A DNA stretch of 64,000 bases from contig OU964922.1 in NCBI GenBank assembly GCA_918807975.1, forward strand, positions 20,572,329 to 20,636,328, given 5' to 3'. Below are positions 1 to 9,845 of the stretch, in pieces. The notes under the pieces were generated by a model. That model made no database searches, had not been told where the DNA came from, and saw nothing but the letters and a program-made list of their open reading frames with translations. Position 1 is the first letter of the stretch; each line of letters begins with the position of its first letter. This DNA is from Aplidium turbinatum. Taxonomy: Eukaryota; Chordata; Ascidiacea; Aplousobranchia; Polyclinidae. A program made the translations under genes and the position numbers.

Positions 1-541
1 CATTGAGATTTTTTAAGCACATGGAGGCAATATCAAGGTAAATGGTTATCTATGCATTAGATCGATACAGCAACAAAATTTGCTGGGGATATTAGTCCTA
101 ACATTTTGTCAGAAGTCCTTAACTATCATGCTAAAACTGGGGCCTTTTAAACCATGCATGTTACAAGAAAATATGTACAAAGCGGCAGCAGCTTTGATAT
201 GGTGGAAATCCAAGTCTGACAAAATCACAATGATATATTAAAGACGACTTTAAGGGTATTGGGGTTTGAAGTTGTCAATGCGACTGATATTAAAGTGCCA
301 TAGAGTTTTTTTGCATGAAGCAGCTATAGTTACAGTGCTGTAGAATCTTGTAGATGTAGCCACTCCCTATTTGTAACATTCCAGCAAAGAACAAGACTGT
401 TAGCAAACCATCCCACAAAAACATCTATTGCAAAACAAAAGATATGCTGATACTATTAGTGATAAGATATGATACTTCAAATAGAGAGCTTGATTACCAA
501 AATTTGTCAAATACAATTTCAGCTTTGATTTTGCTCTGGAG
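1..541. other. Intergenic, nothing recognised
   Basis: No gene, RNA or repeat is recognisable here. The sequence is AT-rich with only short chance reading frames. Confidence 0.5.
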
Positions 542-987
542 CAGGGATCACCAAACTACGGCTCGCAGGCCGAAACCGGCCCGCAAACTGATTTCATCCG
601 GCCCGCCATGTGTTGCCGAAATAACAGCTGCACTACAACTGTACAGGAAAAAAGTTACCAAACTTTTGTAAAGAACTGAAGTTGCTGTTTATCATTAGGC
701 CACCACAAATGGGGACAGCCTAGGCCCAATTTGGAAAGATGTAGGCTAATGTTTTTTCAAGAGCACGATGCCCTGTAGTGTATCACAGCAGGGGATAACT
801 TTTCCAGCAATCTTTTGATTTTCATCACAACTTTGCTATTCCACCGCTGACTTTGTTATTTATTGAGCTCAATTCAAGTCAATGGAGATTCTAAATAGTT
901 GTACATCTTTTCGCAATTTGCATCCGGCCCGAAGCTGTTAATCTCGCAGCAATCCGGCCCTCAGAGAAAAAAGTTTGGTGACCCCTG
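542..987. mobile_element. Short non-autonomous hAT element
   Basis: The left end reads CAGGGATCACCAAACTACGG and the right end is the inverted CAGGGGTCACCAAACTTTTT form, so the ends have the YARNG start of hAT elements. The flanks are CTCTGGAG (534-541) and CCCTGGAG (988-995), an 8-bp target duplication with one mismatch. At 446 bp and with no transposase, it is a MITE-like derivative. Short GC-rich stretches near 570-605 and 925-960 match each other in inverse orientation. Confidence 0.85.
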
Positions 988-1276
988 CCCTGGAGGGAAT
1001 TTTTCCCTGGAGATGTTTTCCGAATACACTAAGCTAAAACTTGAGCTTTCAGCGTTTGCCTCAGAGTTAAGGGGTAATGTGTAATAATTATCCTGAAAAA
1101 CTCTCTCCAAAAAATCACAGAAAATATTTCCTGAAAAAACATTTTCAGAAAATGTTCCCCAGAAAAATCCTCTAAGAAAATAGTACCCTAAAACATCCAC
1201 CCTGGTAGTCATCATCATCATACGAGAATATTTTCTGAGTGGATGTTTCATGACAATTGCAAACATGTTTTAAGTA

Positions 1277-2809
1277 GGCAGTGGCTATTTGACTGGCTCC
1301 GGTCTTTTAATCTAAAACACTATTTGACCGGTCATGACGTATTTCTTCCAGGGATATCTATAACTACGGGATTGGAAACTCTGTGGAACTAAAAACCATT
1401 TTATACACCAGTAGGGTCACTTTTCTTTGTGCGCTGCTGTGATAAATATTCACATAAATTGACCTCAAAGGGAAGCAAATAGTAGGCTAAACGAACAACC
1501 AAAAGTGTAATCATCAATTCACCTGTAAATTGTAAGGTCTATGCTTGCCTGGTTTGTTTATTTGTTTGTATTCCATTAGTGCAGTTATGTTGTATTTTCT
1601 TTGTTGCTTAAAAAATTTCTAGAATGACTATTGGTTTTAGTTCTGATGACATCGTAAACGTATTGGTTTCGTATTGGATCAATCAGTGAACAAGTTGATG
1701 ATACAACAGCATATTTCACTGATTGCTGAACACTCCTCATTTACTTCTGATCCGATTTGCAGTACGCAAAATGCGAAAGAACAACAGTAGGCTGTTTTTG
1801 GAGTTGTTGCATTCATTCATATTTTGGATTCATCGTTTTTTTTTTCTAGCAGCGTAAATGTACTTCTATACATCAATTAAGTTTCATGTGAGTGTACATT
1901 TTGTATTATTATTGCAAAATCTAACTTTGTATATCTTATAGTCGGTAATTTATTTTGTTAATCTTTCTGTAGTCCTAGTAATGCGATGACCCTACTGATG
2001 TATAGCACTGGATAGAGTTTCCAATCCCGTAGTTATAGATATCCCTGATTTCTTCTTGCATTTTCTCTTTCAAAGTGAAAGACGAGAAGAAAGAAAATGA
2101 AAAAAGTGCCTATGTAAGTTCTAAATTCGATAAATTTATTCAACTGGATCAGTGGAGCGTACGATATTTCTCGGGCTGGTGTTTCCGAGGGAATGAGTTC
2201 GATACTACCCGGAAGCATTTTTTTTTTACTAAATTTTGACCCGAAGTAACTCAATTGTTAGGCTGCTGCATTTTTGGGGTCAATTTTTAATTTGAGTAGC
2301 CTACAGCCCAATTTTATTTATGTCTTTTCAAATATTATGAGTAATAAAGTTAGAGTTTTTTAATTTGCTGGAATTTGAGAGTTTCTCTGGGTAAGTTTCC
2401 GTTTGTCATAAAAGGGTATGACCGTGTTTGCCGAACGACACATTACACTTTTGTTCTCAACAAGTTAGTTTGGTGGCTGTAAGAAGTTACAATACTTCTT
2501 TAAAAAAACTGGTTTCATCAATGTCAAGTCTAATTTTAGGCAGTGTTTTTTAGCAGGCAATTTAGTTTGAAATAAAACGCTTCCGAGTAGCATCGAACTC
2601 ATGGTCTTGGGCATACCAGTTCGAGAAACATCGTACGGGCCGCTGATTCAGTTGAATAAAACTAGCCTATTTAATTTAGAACTTATAAAAGTTATATAGG
2701 CACTTTTTTCTTCTCTTTGTGTCTTATGCTTTTAAAGAGAAAAATACGTCATGACCGGTCAAATAGTGTTTCAGTTTAAAAGACCGGAGCCGGTCAAATA
2801 GCCACTGCC
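1277..2809. mobile_element. Long-TIR DNA transposon, 9-bp target duplication
   Basis: The ends are exact inversions, GGCAGTGGC at left and GCCACTGCC at right, flanked by TTTTAAGTA at 1268-1276 and 2810-2818, a 9-bp duplication. The inverted arms run about 230 bp: the left arm is 1277-1348 plus 2056 to about 2217 (interrupted by a nested hAT) and the right arm is about 2578-2809. No transposase is visible. GG ends with an 8-9-bp duplication suit Merlin, and 9 bp also suits Mutator-like elements; I cannot decide between them. Confidence 0.8.
1349..2047. mobile_element. hAT-type element, copy 1 of a 0.7-kb family
   Basis: The ends are near-perfect inverted repeats starting CAGGGATATCTATAACTACG and continuing for about 34 bp. 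The target duplication ATTTCTTC is exact (1341-1348 and 2048-2055). The element lies inside the left arm of the long-TIR transposon, so it is the younger of the two. A second copy with its own exact duplication lies at 55035-55734. There is no coding capacity. Confidence 0.92.
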
Positions 2810-2932
2810 TTTTAAGTATAGCCACTTCCATGATTGTTAGTGTAGCCTATGAAAGTTCATGCATGCCTGATCAATGATCATTGTGCTTTCAAACTGTTTT
2901 TATACACCAGTAATAAATATGGCTATGGCTAT

Positions 2933-3175
2933 ATTAACATTATATAGTGTAATAATAGCCTCAATAGTGTTGCCAGATAAAGAATGCTGCCCTAATATGA
3001 GAAAAGTTTAAAGCTGTTGAAAACAAAAACTTGTATTTTGGAAATTTTTTTTAGTCCTGGGCAAAGATCAAAACCTTAATCTTATTCCTAACTCTAACCC
3101 TTACATTAACCCTTCCTAACTTTAATCCTAACTCTGGCAACACCTGATTGTAACCGTGGCATTAAGTGTGGAAAA
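2933..3175. repeat. Dispersed repeat containing TAACCCT-like strings
   Basis: This stretch is homologous in inverse orientation to about 32600-32860. Shared features are the ACTATATAGTGTAA palindrome, the GTTTAAAGCTGTTGAAAACA stretch, the degenerate CCTAACTCTAACCCTTAC-like run and GGCAACACCTG. The class is unknown. Confidence 0.6.
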
Positions 3176-3185
3176 ATAGCCACTT

Positions 3186-3432
3186 CCAGGCTGCATAGCC
3201 AAGTGGTGAGAATATCTGCGTGACGTTCAAAAGGACGTAGGTTCGACACCGCTCTAGAGCACGCGGCTGTGTCTCGGCAAAGACACTTAAAGGCAAGCCA
3301 AAAATAATGGGAGCAGCTGACTTGAAGACTATTGTATACCGGTATGTCCCTTCGCTGCTTCCTGTCGTCTGTTGTATCACATCTGTGATCGCAATGTGCT
3401 GTGTGTTATCGCAATGGGCACAAATAAAAATA
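3186..3432 (+). repeat. tRNA-derived SINE
   Basis: The head looks like a tRNA: A-box-like TAGCCAAGTGG is followed about 40 bp on by B-box-like GGTTCGACACC. After it comes a non-tRNA body (GTGTCTCGGCAAAGACACTT and onward) and an A-rich AATAAAAATA tail. The same head, degraded, recurs at 10290 and 44078. A true tRNA gene is unlikely because no acceptor stem closes. Confidence 0.7.
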
Positions 3433-4348
3433 CGATAATTAATTATTATTAAACATGAGTACGACAACTGGCCTATGATACAATAGCTAGACTTTTGGTA
3501 GGATGTAGGCCTAAGCTATGCTACAGCGTAAGACTCTTTTGTTCTCATAAACTAGGCTAAGTTTTACTATTGATAAGATAATGTTAAAAATGTAACAGAA
3601 TGCTAGCAAAAGGATTCATTTGAAAAAAAGATCAGCTTACCATGTTTAATTGCAATCAATGGTGTCATTATAGAATAGGCTAGCCTATCTACGTACCTAC
3701 GTAGCTCTTGTATATTAAAATCTAAATTGAAAAGCAAATTTGATTCAGTTGTTTAACTTCGTTGCGATATAAACCATTATATAGGTTAATAGTATAGTAA
3801 TACACTACGGTACATGACATGTACCGAAATAGAAGAATAAGCGCGTTGACAGCCTGGCATTGGTGTCTGGTGATAGGAATAACAGGGTGTTGGTGAAATA
3901 TGTCAAAGGCCCCTTCAAAAATAAAAATAAGTTTTTTAGCTGATTTTTATTATTTTTGTTCCAAAAATAGATGCAACAAAAAGGGCTTGTTTGTTGGAGC
4001 AAGGAACTTTCTGACCACCACAGAAAAAAATAACACATGCCAAACACAGCAAACGTCAAAACAGCGTGGAAGCGACAAAACGCCAACGTTTAGCGTACTA
4101 TGGTTGCCGAAACAGTTCATGCAGCCTGGTGCGTTGTGATTGAAATGGCTTCCCCCCGTGGTAAAATTTCTTTGTGTGGTTTTCTTTGTCTAATTTGCTC
4201 TTCAATTTGTTATACAGTATAACTCAAACTGTTGCGTAGAATAAATCTAGCTTTGATGATTAGGCTGGGGTCAAAGAGAGTGTGTATGTTACAAAATAGC
4301 CTACGCAGTAGAGCTAGGTGAGAAAGAAATTTCAATAAACTTTATGCA
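3433..4348. other. Intergenic, nothing recognised
   Basis: Both strands have short open frames around 3805-4139, but they overlap one another and show no family resemblance. I see no repeat ends. Confidence 0.4.
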
Positions 4349-4356
4349 GCGAAACC

Positions 4357-4884
4357 CAGAGATGTACGTATACGCCGCAAATTCTACGCCATAAACTTGC
4401 GGCGTAAACTTTTTGTTTGCGCTAACGCTTGTGGCCACATTTTTTAAAATTGTTGTCGCTTGAGGCTACGCCGTAAAGTTTTCGCGGTTTTTTAGCCCAT
4501 AGCGTCAACGCATAGGCTACTTTTTAATGTCTTAACTGTTGTTTGTATTTTTTTTAGCAAACCTTCCAAATTTTGAGTAAGTTGAAAGAATGTTTTCAAT
4601 GGGCAAAGACATATTGAAACCAAAACGCAGCAAAACGTCAGATGAACACTTTCAGATGCTTGTGCTTCTTCGTGGAAGTTCAAAATAAAACTTGTCTGTT
4701 TCGAGTGGCTTATACCGTGTGAATGTTTGGCACCTAGCAAACAAAATGAGTTTACGCTATAGGGTATGCGCTGACGCCGCCAACTTTTTTTACAAGTTAC
4801 GTTGACGCATACGGCGTATGATTTTTCGAACGTTTGCGTTTACGCTGACGGCGTCAATATTTTTTGCATGCGCGTACATCACTG
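4357..4884 (+). mobile_element. Internally deleted hAT element, copy 1
   Basis: It starts CAGAGATGTACGTATACGCC and ends in the inverse of CAGTGATGTACGCGCATGC. The target duplication GCGAAACC is exact (4349-4356 and 4885-4892). It keeps the end of a hAT transposase frame (4581-4688). Two further copies lie at 5845-6347 and, inverted, at 31926-32423, each with its own exact 8-bp duplication. Confidence 0.92.
4581..4688 (+). pseudogene. hAT transposase C-terminal (dimerisation) remnant
   Basis: An open frame of 35 codons reads VERMFSMGKDILKPKRSK followed by TSDEHFQMLVLLRG. That is the pattern of the hATC dimerisation domain: a VER.FS motif, then a KRS..S.EH..ML block. The frame ends in a natural stop. 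The upstream part of the transposase is missing. Confidence 0.8.
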
Positions 4885-4892
4885 GCGAAACC

Positions 4893-5090
4893 TAATGGAT
4901 AGAATAATTCACAGACAATAACACTTCATCAATCGGAAACTTCACTTTATCAATCTCTGTGACTGGGTCTATGTCAGTGGCTCAAGTCTCTACGCGTTTT
5001 GTCACTTCTGCCTTTTCTAGACCTCTGTTATCGTTGGCATATAACTTATTGTTTTTCGTTGTGATGGTCAGAAATAAATGTTGAAACCGA
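4893..5090 (+). repeat. SINE-like repeat body
   Basis: The blocks ACACTTCATCAATCGGAAAC and CTTCACTTTATCAATCTCTG recur in diverged form at 5785-5844 and 18765-18860. The 3' part (GTTTTGTCACTTCTGCC through TTTTTCGTTGTGATGGTCAG) recurs around the hAT copy at 31926. It is a dispersed repeat family, probably a SINE. Copies at 5666 and 31830 each host a hAT insertion. Confidence 0.55.
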
Positions 5091-5665
5091 CAGAACGGAT
5101 GATTTGGTCACAAGGAAAGTTTAATCTACAACCTAGCCAACTTGAAAAATTGCTTTGGAAAACCTAACTTACAGTAGCCCTATGGTGCCCTCAATTTTAT
5201 TTTCATGATATTTTGCTGAACATCGAATTTACCATGTGAAACAAATGTAGATATAATCTACTAAATAATTGTTAATTAGAGCAACATTCTGCCGAAACGG
5301 TGATAACCTTAATTAAAGAGCTAGACCAACCTCAAAACTGCTTCGTTTCGTGTTGTCTGTTCTCCAGTCGGTATCAGCTGGTACGATCTAGCCTATTTAC
5401 GGACGGCCAAGGCTTCTTTTGTTAACAGTTGGAGGGATTTTGGCGTGCCCGGAGTCGTTTAAAGAAAGGTCGACTCCGGATTCATACAAAACGACAAACA
5501 AACTTTTTTTTATTTATTGTTTTCTGTAGGCCTAATTTATTGCACTCTAGGCTATAACTTTAACAAAAAATAGAAGTGTTTGTTTTTGACAGGTTTTGTG
5601 AAAGTTACTGTTTCAATTTTATCACAAATTAAATTACATTTTAAAAGATTGTCCCGGAGGGATTG
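5091..5665. other. Intergenic, nothing recognised
   Basis: AT-rich sequence with no gene or clear repeat boundary. An inverted GGAGTCG/CGACTCC pair at about 5450-5478 could be an eroded hAT end. Confidence 0.4.
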
Positions 5666-5844
5666 TCCGCCCCGTTAGCTCAGTGGTTACGCGCACGACT
5701 CAAGATCACGTGGCGCTTGAGCAATGTATTTCAGGACTGCTCTCCATTCAGCGGCAACTAGTGGATGGAATAATTTCTGGGTAACACTTCAACAATCGAA
5801 AACTTCGCTCTGTCAGTCTCGGTAACCGGCCCTTCGTCAAAAGC
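5666..5844 (+). repeat. tRNA-like SINE copy
   Basis: It begins like a tRNA (CCCGTTAGCTCAGTGGTTAC) and continues into the same body as 4893-5090 (ACACTTCAACAATCGAAAAC). No good B box follows. The hAT element at 5845 is inserted in its tail. Confidence 0.5.
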
Positions 5845-6347
5845 CAGAGATGTAGGCTACGTATACGCCGCAAATTCTACGCCGTAGACTTTTTGTTTAC
5901 GCTAACGCTTGCGGCCACATTTTTTTTGGATAGTTTGCGCTTGAGGTTACGCCGTAAAGTTTTCGCGGTTTTTTAGGGCATAGCGTCAACGCATACTTTT
6001 TAATGTCTTTTTTCGCTACAACACGCCAATACCTTCCAGCGCTGCAGTTGAAAGAACGTTTTCAATGGGCAAAGACATATTGAAACCAAAACGCAGCAAA
6101 ATGTCAGATGAACACTTTCAGATGCTTGTGTTTCTTCGTGGAAATTCAAAATAAAATTTGTTTGTTTCGAGTGGTTTATACCGTGTGAATGTTTGGCACC
6201 TAGCAAACAAAATTAGTTTACGCTAGTGTCTGCGCTGACAACTTTTTTTACAAGTTACGTTGACGCATACGGCGTAGCCTATGGTTTTTCGAACGTTTGC
6301 GTTTAAGCTGACGGCGTTAATATTTTTTGTATGCGCGTACATCACTG
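5845..6347 (+). mobile_element. Internally deleted hAT element, copy 2
   Basis: Same family as 4357-4884. The target duplication TCAAAAGC is exact (5837-5844 and 6348-6355). It keeps a longer transposase C-terminal piece than copy 1. Confidence 0.92.
6014..6154 (+). pseudogene. hAT transposase C-terminal remnant
   Basis: Forty-six open codons read RYNTPIPSSAAVERTFSMGK and continue through DILKPKRSK and SDEHFQMLVFLRG to a stop. P.SSAAVER.FS is the hallmark of the hAT dimerisation domain, which makes the family assignment firm. Confidence 0.88.
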
Positions 6348-8479
6348 TCAAAAGCCTATACAAATATGCGAAACAACCAGGAATAACCTATCAAGGCTTT
6401 TAACGCTTTTGTCAGGATAAAGATTCAAAACCAACCAAAAAATGACAAGAATAAAACAAAATTGACAACCTTAAAAATCTGGCAGCACTAAACAGTTGGA
6501 CTAGGCCAGTTATAAATCGAGGAATCGGAGTCGTGTATTTTTCGCCCGACTCCACAGCCCTAAATCTAATTAAGTTTAGTTGAAGCTAAGCAGCGTTTCT
6601 GACATTCCGACAAGGGTGTCGTAGTCTCCAGCCTCTTGCATTCGATGTAAAGTTTCACATCAAATGTTTAGAAGAAAATAACACTGAAGCAACGGCCTGT
6701 AAATCGTGAGCATAAGTTCAGTCTGCGCCAACTTGGCTTTCCAGCAGAGCATCTGCAACTATAGATTTAGGCTACTTCTGTTGGAAATACCATGAAAAGC
6801 TTATTTCAATATCTTGTAAGAAACCTGAAAACTATTTTGCCCTCAATAATAAAACCACGCAAGCAAAAACCACAAGTCTTCGTTTAAAAAATTTAACTGA
6901 ACTACTTTGTTTGAGCCCTTGTGACAAAAACAAAATGAGTTTTGGTTACATATTATCCATAACAAAACGCTAATATGCATGTGTAAACGCATGTGTATCA
7001 TTAGGCCTACATGTAATAAATGTCAAAATTATAACAACGTTCCCAAACTATGTTTAACAAGAAAATAATAATGAAGACTCGTAAAGCTTAAAAGCTTAAA
7101 TTGCAAAAAGCAGCAAGTTAAATAATGTGGACATCTGACACTATCTTTCGAGACTGCTGCGGTGAAGAGAAGGAAAACTTAGCTGTTAGGGCAAGTCTTG
7201 AAAAACTCACTTACACAGCAAGGGTTTACATTTTGCCAACCACAGCTGGATCCCAGAAAACAAAATTGTTTTTTGCATTTGTTTAACGTCTGAAGACACT
7301 GAATCAATGTGAAAAAACATATGACTAGTTGGGAGTAGCATCGACGTTAGCCTTTCAACAACAAAACAAAGGCACACAACGATATATTCGATAGATCGAT
7401 AAGACGATTCGTTGCAAACAGCTGTTCACAACTTCCGATATAACTTACAATAATGCTCTTTTAAACATTCGCTTTCTTGATAGTGCCGAAGATTGGATAG
7501 CAAGTATAATGGATACTAAACAATAGCAACCATCGTGATAACATTGACCAGTTGTACAGACAGCGAAAAAAGCAATGTCAAAATATTCCCACAAAATTTG
7601 TGCTTTTATTCGCTAACACATGGCACGTGTCTAAATTTTTTTTTCTTGCATCCCAATACAGAGATAACCAAATTAGGGTTATTGCGCTGGGCACCATCAG
7701 AAATATTCTTTTGATTCACTAAACTATAAAATGTACTTGCTGAAAGTAAAACGAAAACATATCCGTTAAAACGGAAATGATAAGAGCAACCAAATGTGCT
7801 TGGTGCCATATTTCAACTGTTCACGTTGGAGTCTCATACATTCACATTTTGCTGATTACTGAACGATTGAAACAATGTTAAAAGCTTAATGATCCCTGTT
7901 CTAACTAAGGTATCAGTCTTATTGTCTTAAGTGTAGGACAAGTTCTACGATTAGCAATCACGAGCACATATTCGAACACATTGTCAAAACTATCGAATCG
8001 AGAGCAACAATGAATTTGTCTGAAACGGGAAAGCAAAAAGATCCTTTCGGTGAACTTATAAATTCTAGATTTTCCATTGGTCTTTCTATCTTATTGTGTT
8101 TGGCAACTTACGATTTACAAAACTGCAAGAAATCGAATATGACATCATCATTTTTATAATTTGTGAAATTAGTCCAAGAGCGACAGCCAACAGATATTTC
8201 GGTGCGTCATCATCAGGTTTTCAAGGATTCTACACAACACATGGTCTTGAGCATGCTAAGCTCTTGAGCATGCGAAGTTGATAAAATAATATTTAGGGGC
8301 GAGAAGCATCATGCAGGGCAACGCAACATCTCAAGAATAGTTGTTGTGTTTGCCTAGAGATAGAGATTTACAGCGGATATAGCATGACTTCTATTGAAAA
8401 CTTTCACCTTTAATTGCCTTCACTTCAGTTAAGTTGGAAGTCCGAAATTATCAGTCGCTTGAAGTTGTCGGGAACGATA
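6348..8479. other. Intergenic with one eroded hAT end
   Basis: Around 6505-6562 the sequence ends in CGACTCCACAGCCCTA, the inverse of a TAGGGCTGTGGAGTCG hAT-type terminus. No partner end or target duplication was found. The rest holds no recognisable gene. Confidence 0.4.
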
Positions 8480-8487
8480 GTTTACAT

Positions 8488-9204
8488 CAGTGTTTCTTAA
8501 ACAGGTGAATGGTTCACCCCAGGGTGAATAAAATTTTTGCAGGGGTGAACCAACCAAAAGGGGTGAATAAGGGTGAACCGTCAGAAATCGATGATAGCTT
8601 GCGAGCAGGGCGGATATTCCACCTGTTCAGTGAACAGGTGAGAATTTCCAAAAACAAAATCAATTCTAAATTTTTCATTTTTTAATCAAAACTAATTGTT
8701 TTTTATAAATTTCAATATTTTTTATTGTTTGATTTTTTTATAAATTTCAAAAAACTAACTAAAAAGAGAAATACACTGAAATGTGTAAACTCATCGATGA
8801 GGGTGGCATTAGAAGAACTGATTCATCCGCGATTTGAAAAACTAGTTGCGAAAGTTTAGGAGCATCCTAGTCACTAGTAAACAATTTTCTACAGTAAATC
8901 GACTACCGGTACAGAACTGTTGTTTATTTGCTTATTGTAATAGTGAAGTTGGTTTGCACTGAGTGTATAAGTACAAAAATTTGTTGACTGTGTTTAGTAG
9001 CTTTATATCTCTGGACTCGAGAGATTGTAGATTGCAATGGTAAAACTTAGCTTGAGTTGATCTTAACAAAAATCAAAACAACCTAACTCATTTTGTGCTG
9101 TTATATATAGACGAAATAGTTTTATCATATCATGAAACAAGGGTGAATGAATGTGGAGATAGATGCTAGTGGTGAACAAAACTAAAAAAGTTTAAGAAGC
9201 ACTG
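8488..9204. mobile_element. Non-autonomous hAT element
   Basis: The left end is CAGTGTTTCTTAAACAGGTG and the right end the inverse of CAGTGCTTCTTAAACTTTTT. The 8-bp target duplication GTTTACAT is exact (8480-8487 and 9205-9212). GGTGAA/TTCACC motifs cluster beneath both ends. No transposase frame remains. Confidence 0.93.
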
Positions 9205-9212
9205 GTTTACAT

Positions 9213-9749
9213 TACGCTTACTCGTAGAAGTACAGTATATTGTTACAAATGCTTTGGTTTACTGTTTAAATAAAATTACAAAAAATAAGCAGATATCCAA
9301 TAGACCAACCGTGCAGTGTCATGTATGTAAAAATGTAAAAACTCAATAGTATAAATCACATCAAATGCCAATGTGCGCATTAGAAAAATATGGATGCATT
9401 GAAAGCACATCTTCAACATTTTCTAAAATATCGTAGAACATTCGCAACCTACAACACAAAGAACCAAATGAAAGCCAAACGCTTAAAACCTCGACGAGAT
9501 ATACTCAAAATCTAAAAGCTCTCCTTTCTAACTCTATAGATCTCTGATATATAAATACTTGCAATAATGGAAAGTTCTAGGCACAGACACAAGGAGGATC
9601 AAACGACCAGACTTAAAAGTTAACTGACATTTCGTGTCATGTCAGAGACAGTTTGGAACACGCCATTGTCATCGATGGATCTTACATCGGTCACGTCACG
9701 TTGTAACGTTTCAAATCTTATGATGTCACACAACATCATTGACATGACG
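9213..9749. other. 3' flank of CEP112
   Basis: This lies downstream of the CEP112 stop codon and should hold its 3' untranslated region on the minus strand. I could not find a convincing AATAAA close to the stop, so the transcript end is not placed. Confidence 0.4.
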
Positions 9750-9845
9750 TCACAACCGGTAGGAGTCGCTTGCGGTGAGGGATTTGGTACGGTCGTCCTC
9801 CACTTCGTCCTGGAGAACTTCAATGCGCTGTTGAAGGGATTTAAT
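9750..9845 (-). CDS. CEP112: CEP112 exon 24 (stop)
   Basis: Encodes IKSLQQRIEVLQDEVEDDRT, KSLTASDSYRL and a TGA stop, matching the vertebrate C-terminus around LQKRASILQEEL. Confidence 0.93.
   Translation of the reverse strand: MKSLQQRIEVLQDEVEDDRTKSLTASDSYRL

Noticed and set aside
3060-3140. CCTAAC/CTAACCC strings suggesting telomeric repeats, also inverted at 32640-32710
   Set aside because: The strings are degenerate, short and embedded in a dispersed repeat present in two orientations. They are not a telomere tract.
3186-3260. Functional tRNA gene (also at 5666, 10290, 20811 and 58918)
   Set aside because: A- and B-box-like strings are present, but acceptor stems do not pair and non-tRNA bodies follow. 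SINE heads or pseudogenes are the better reading.
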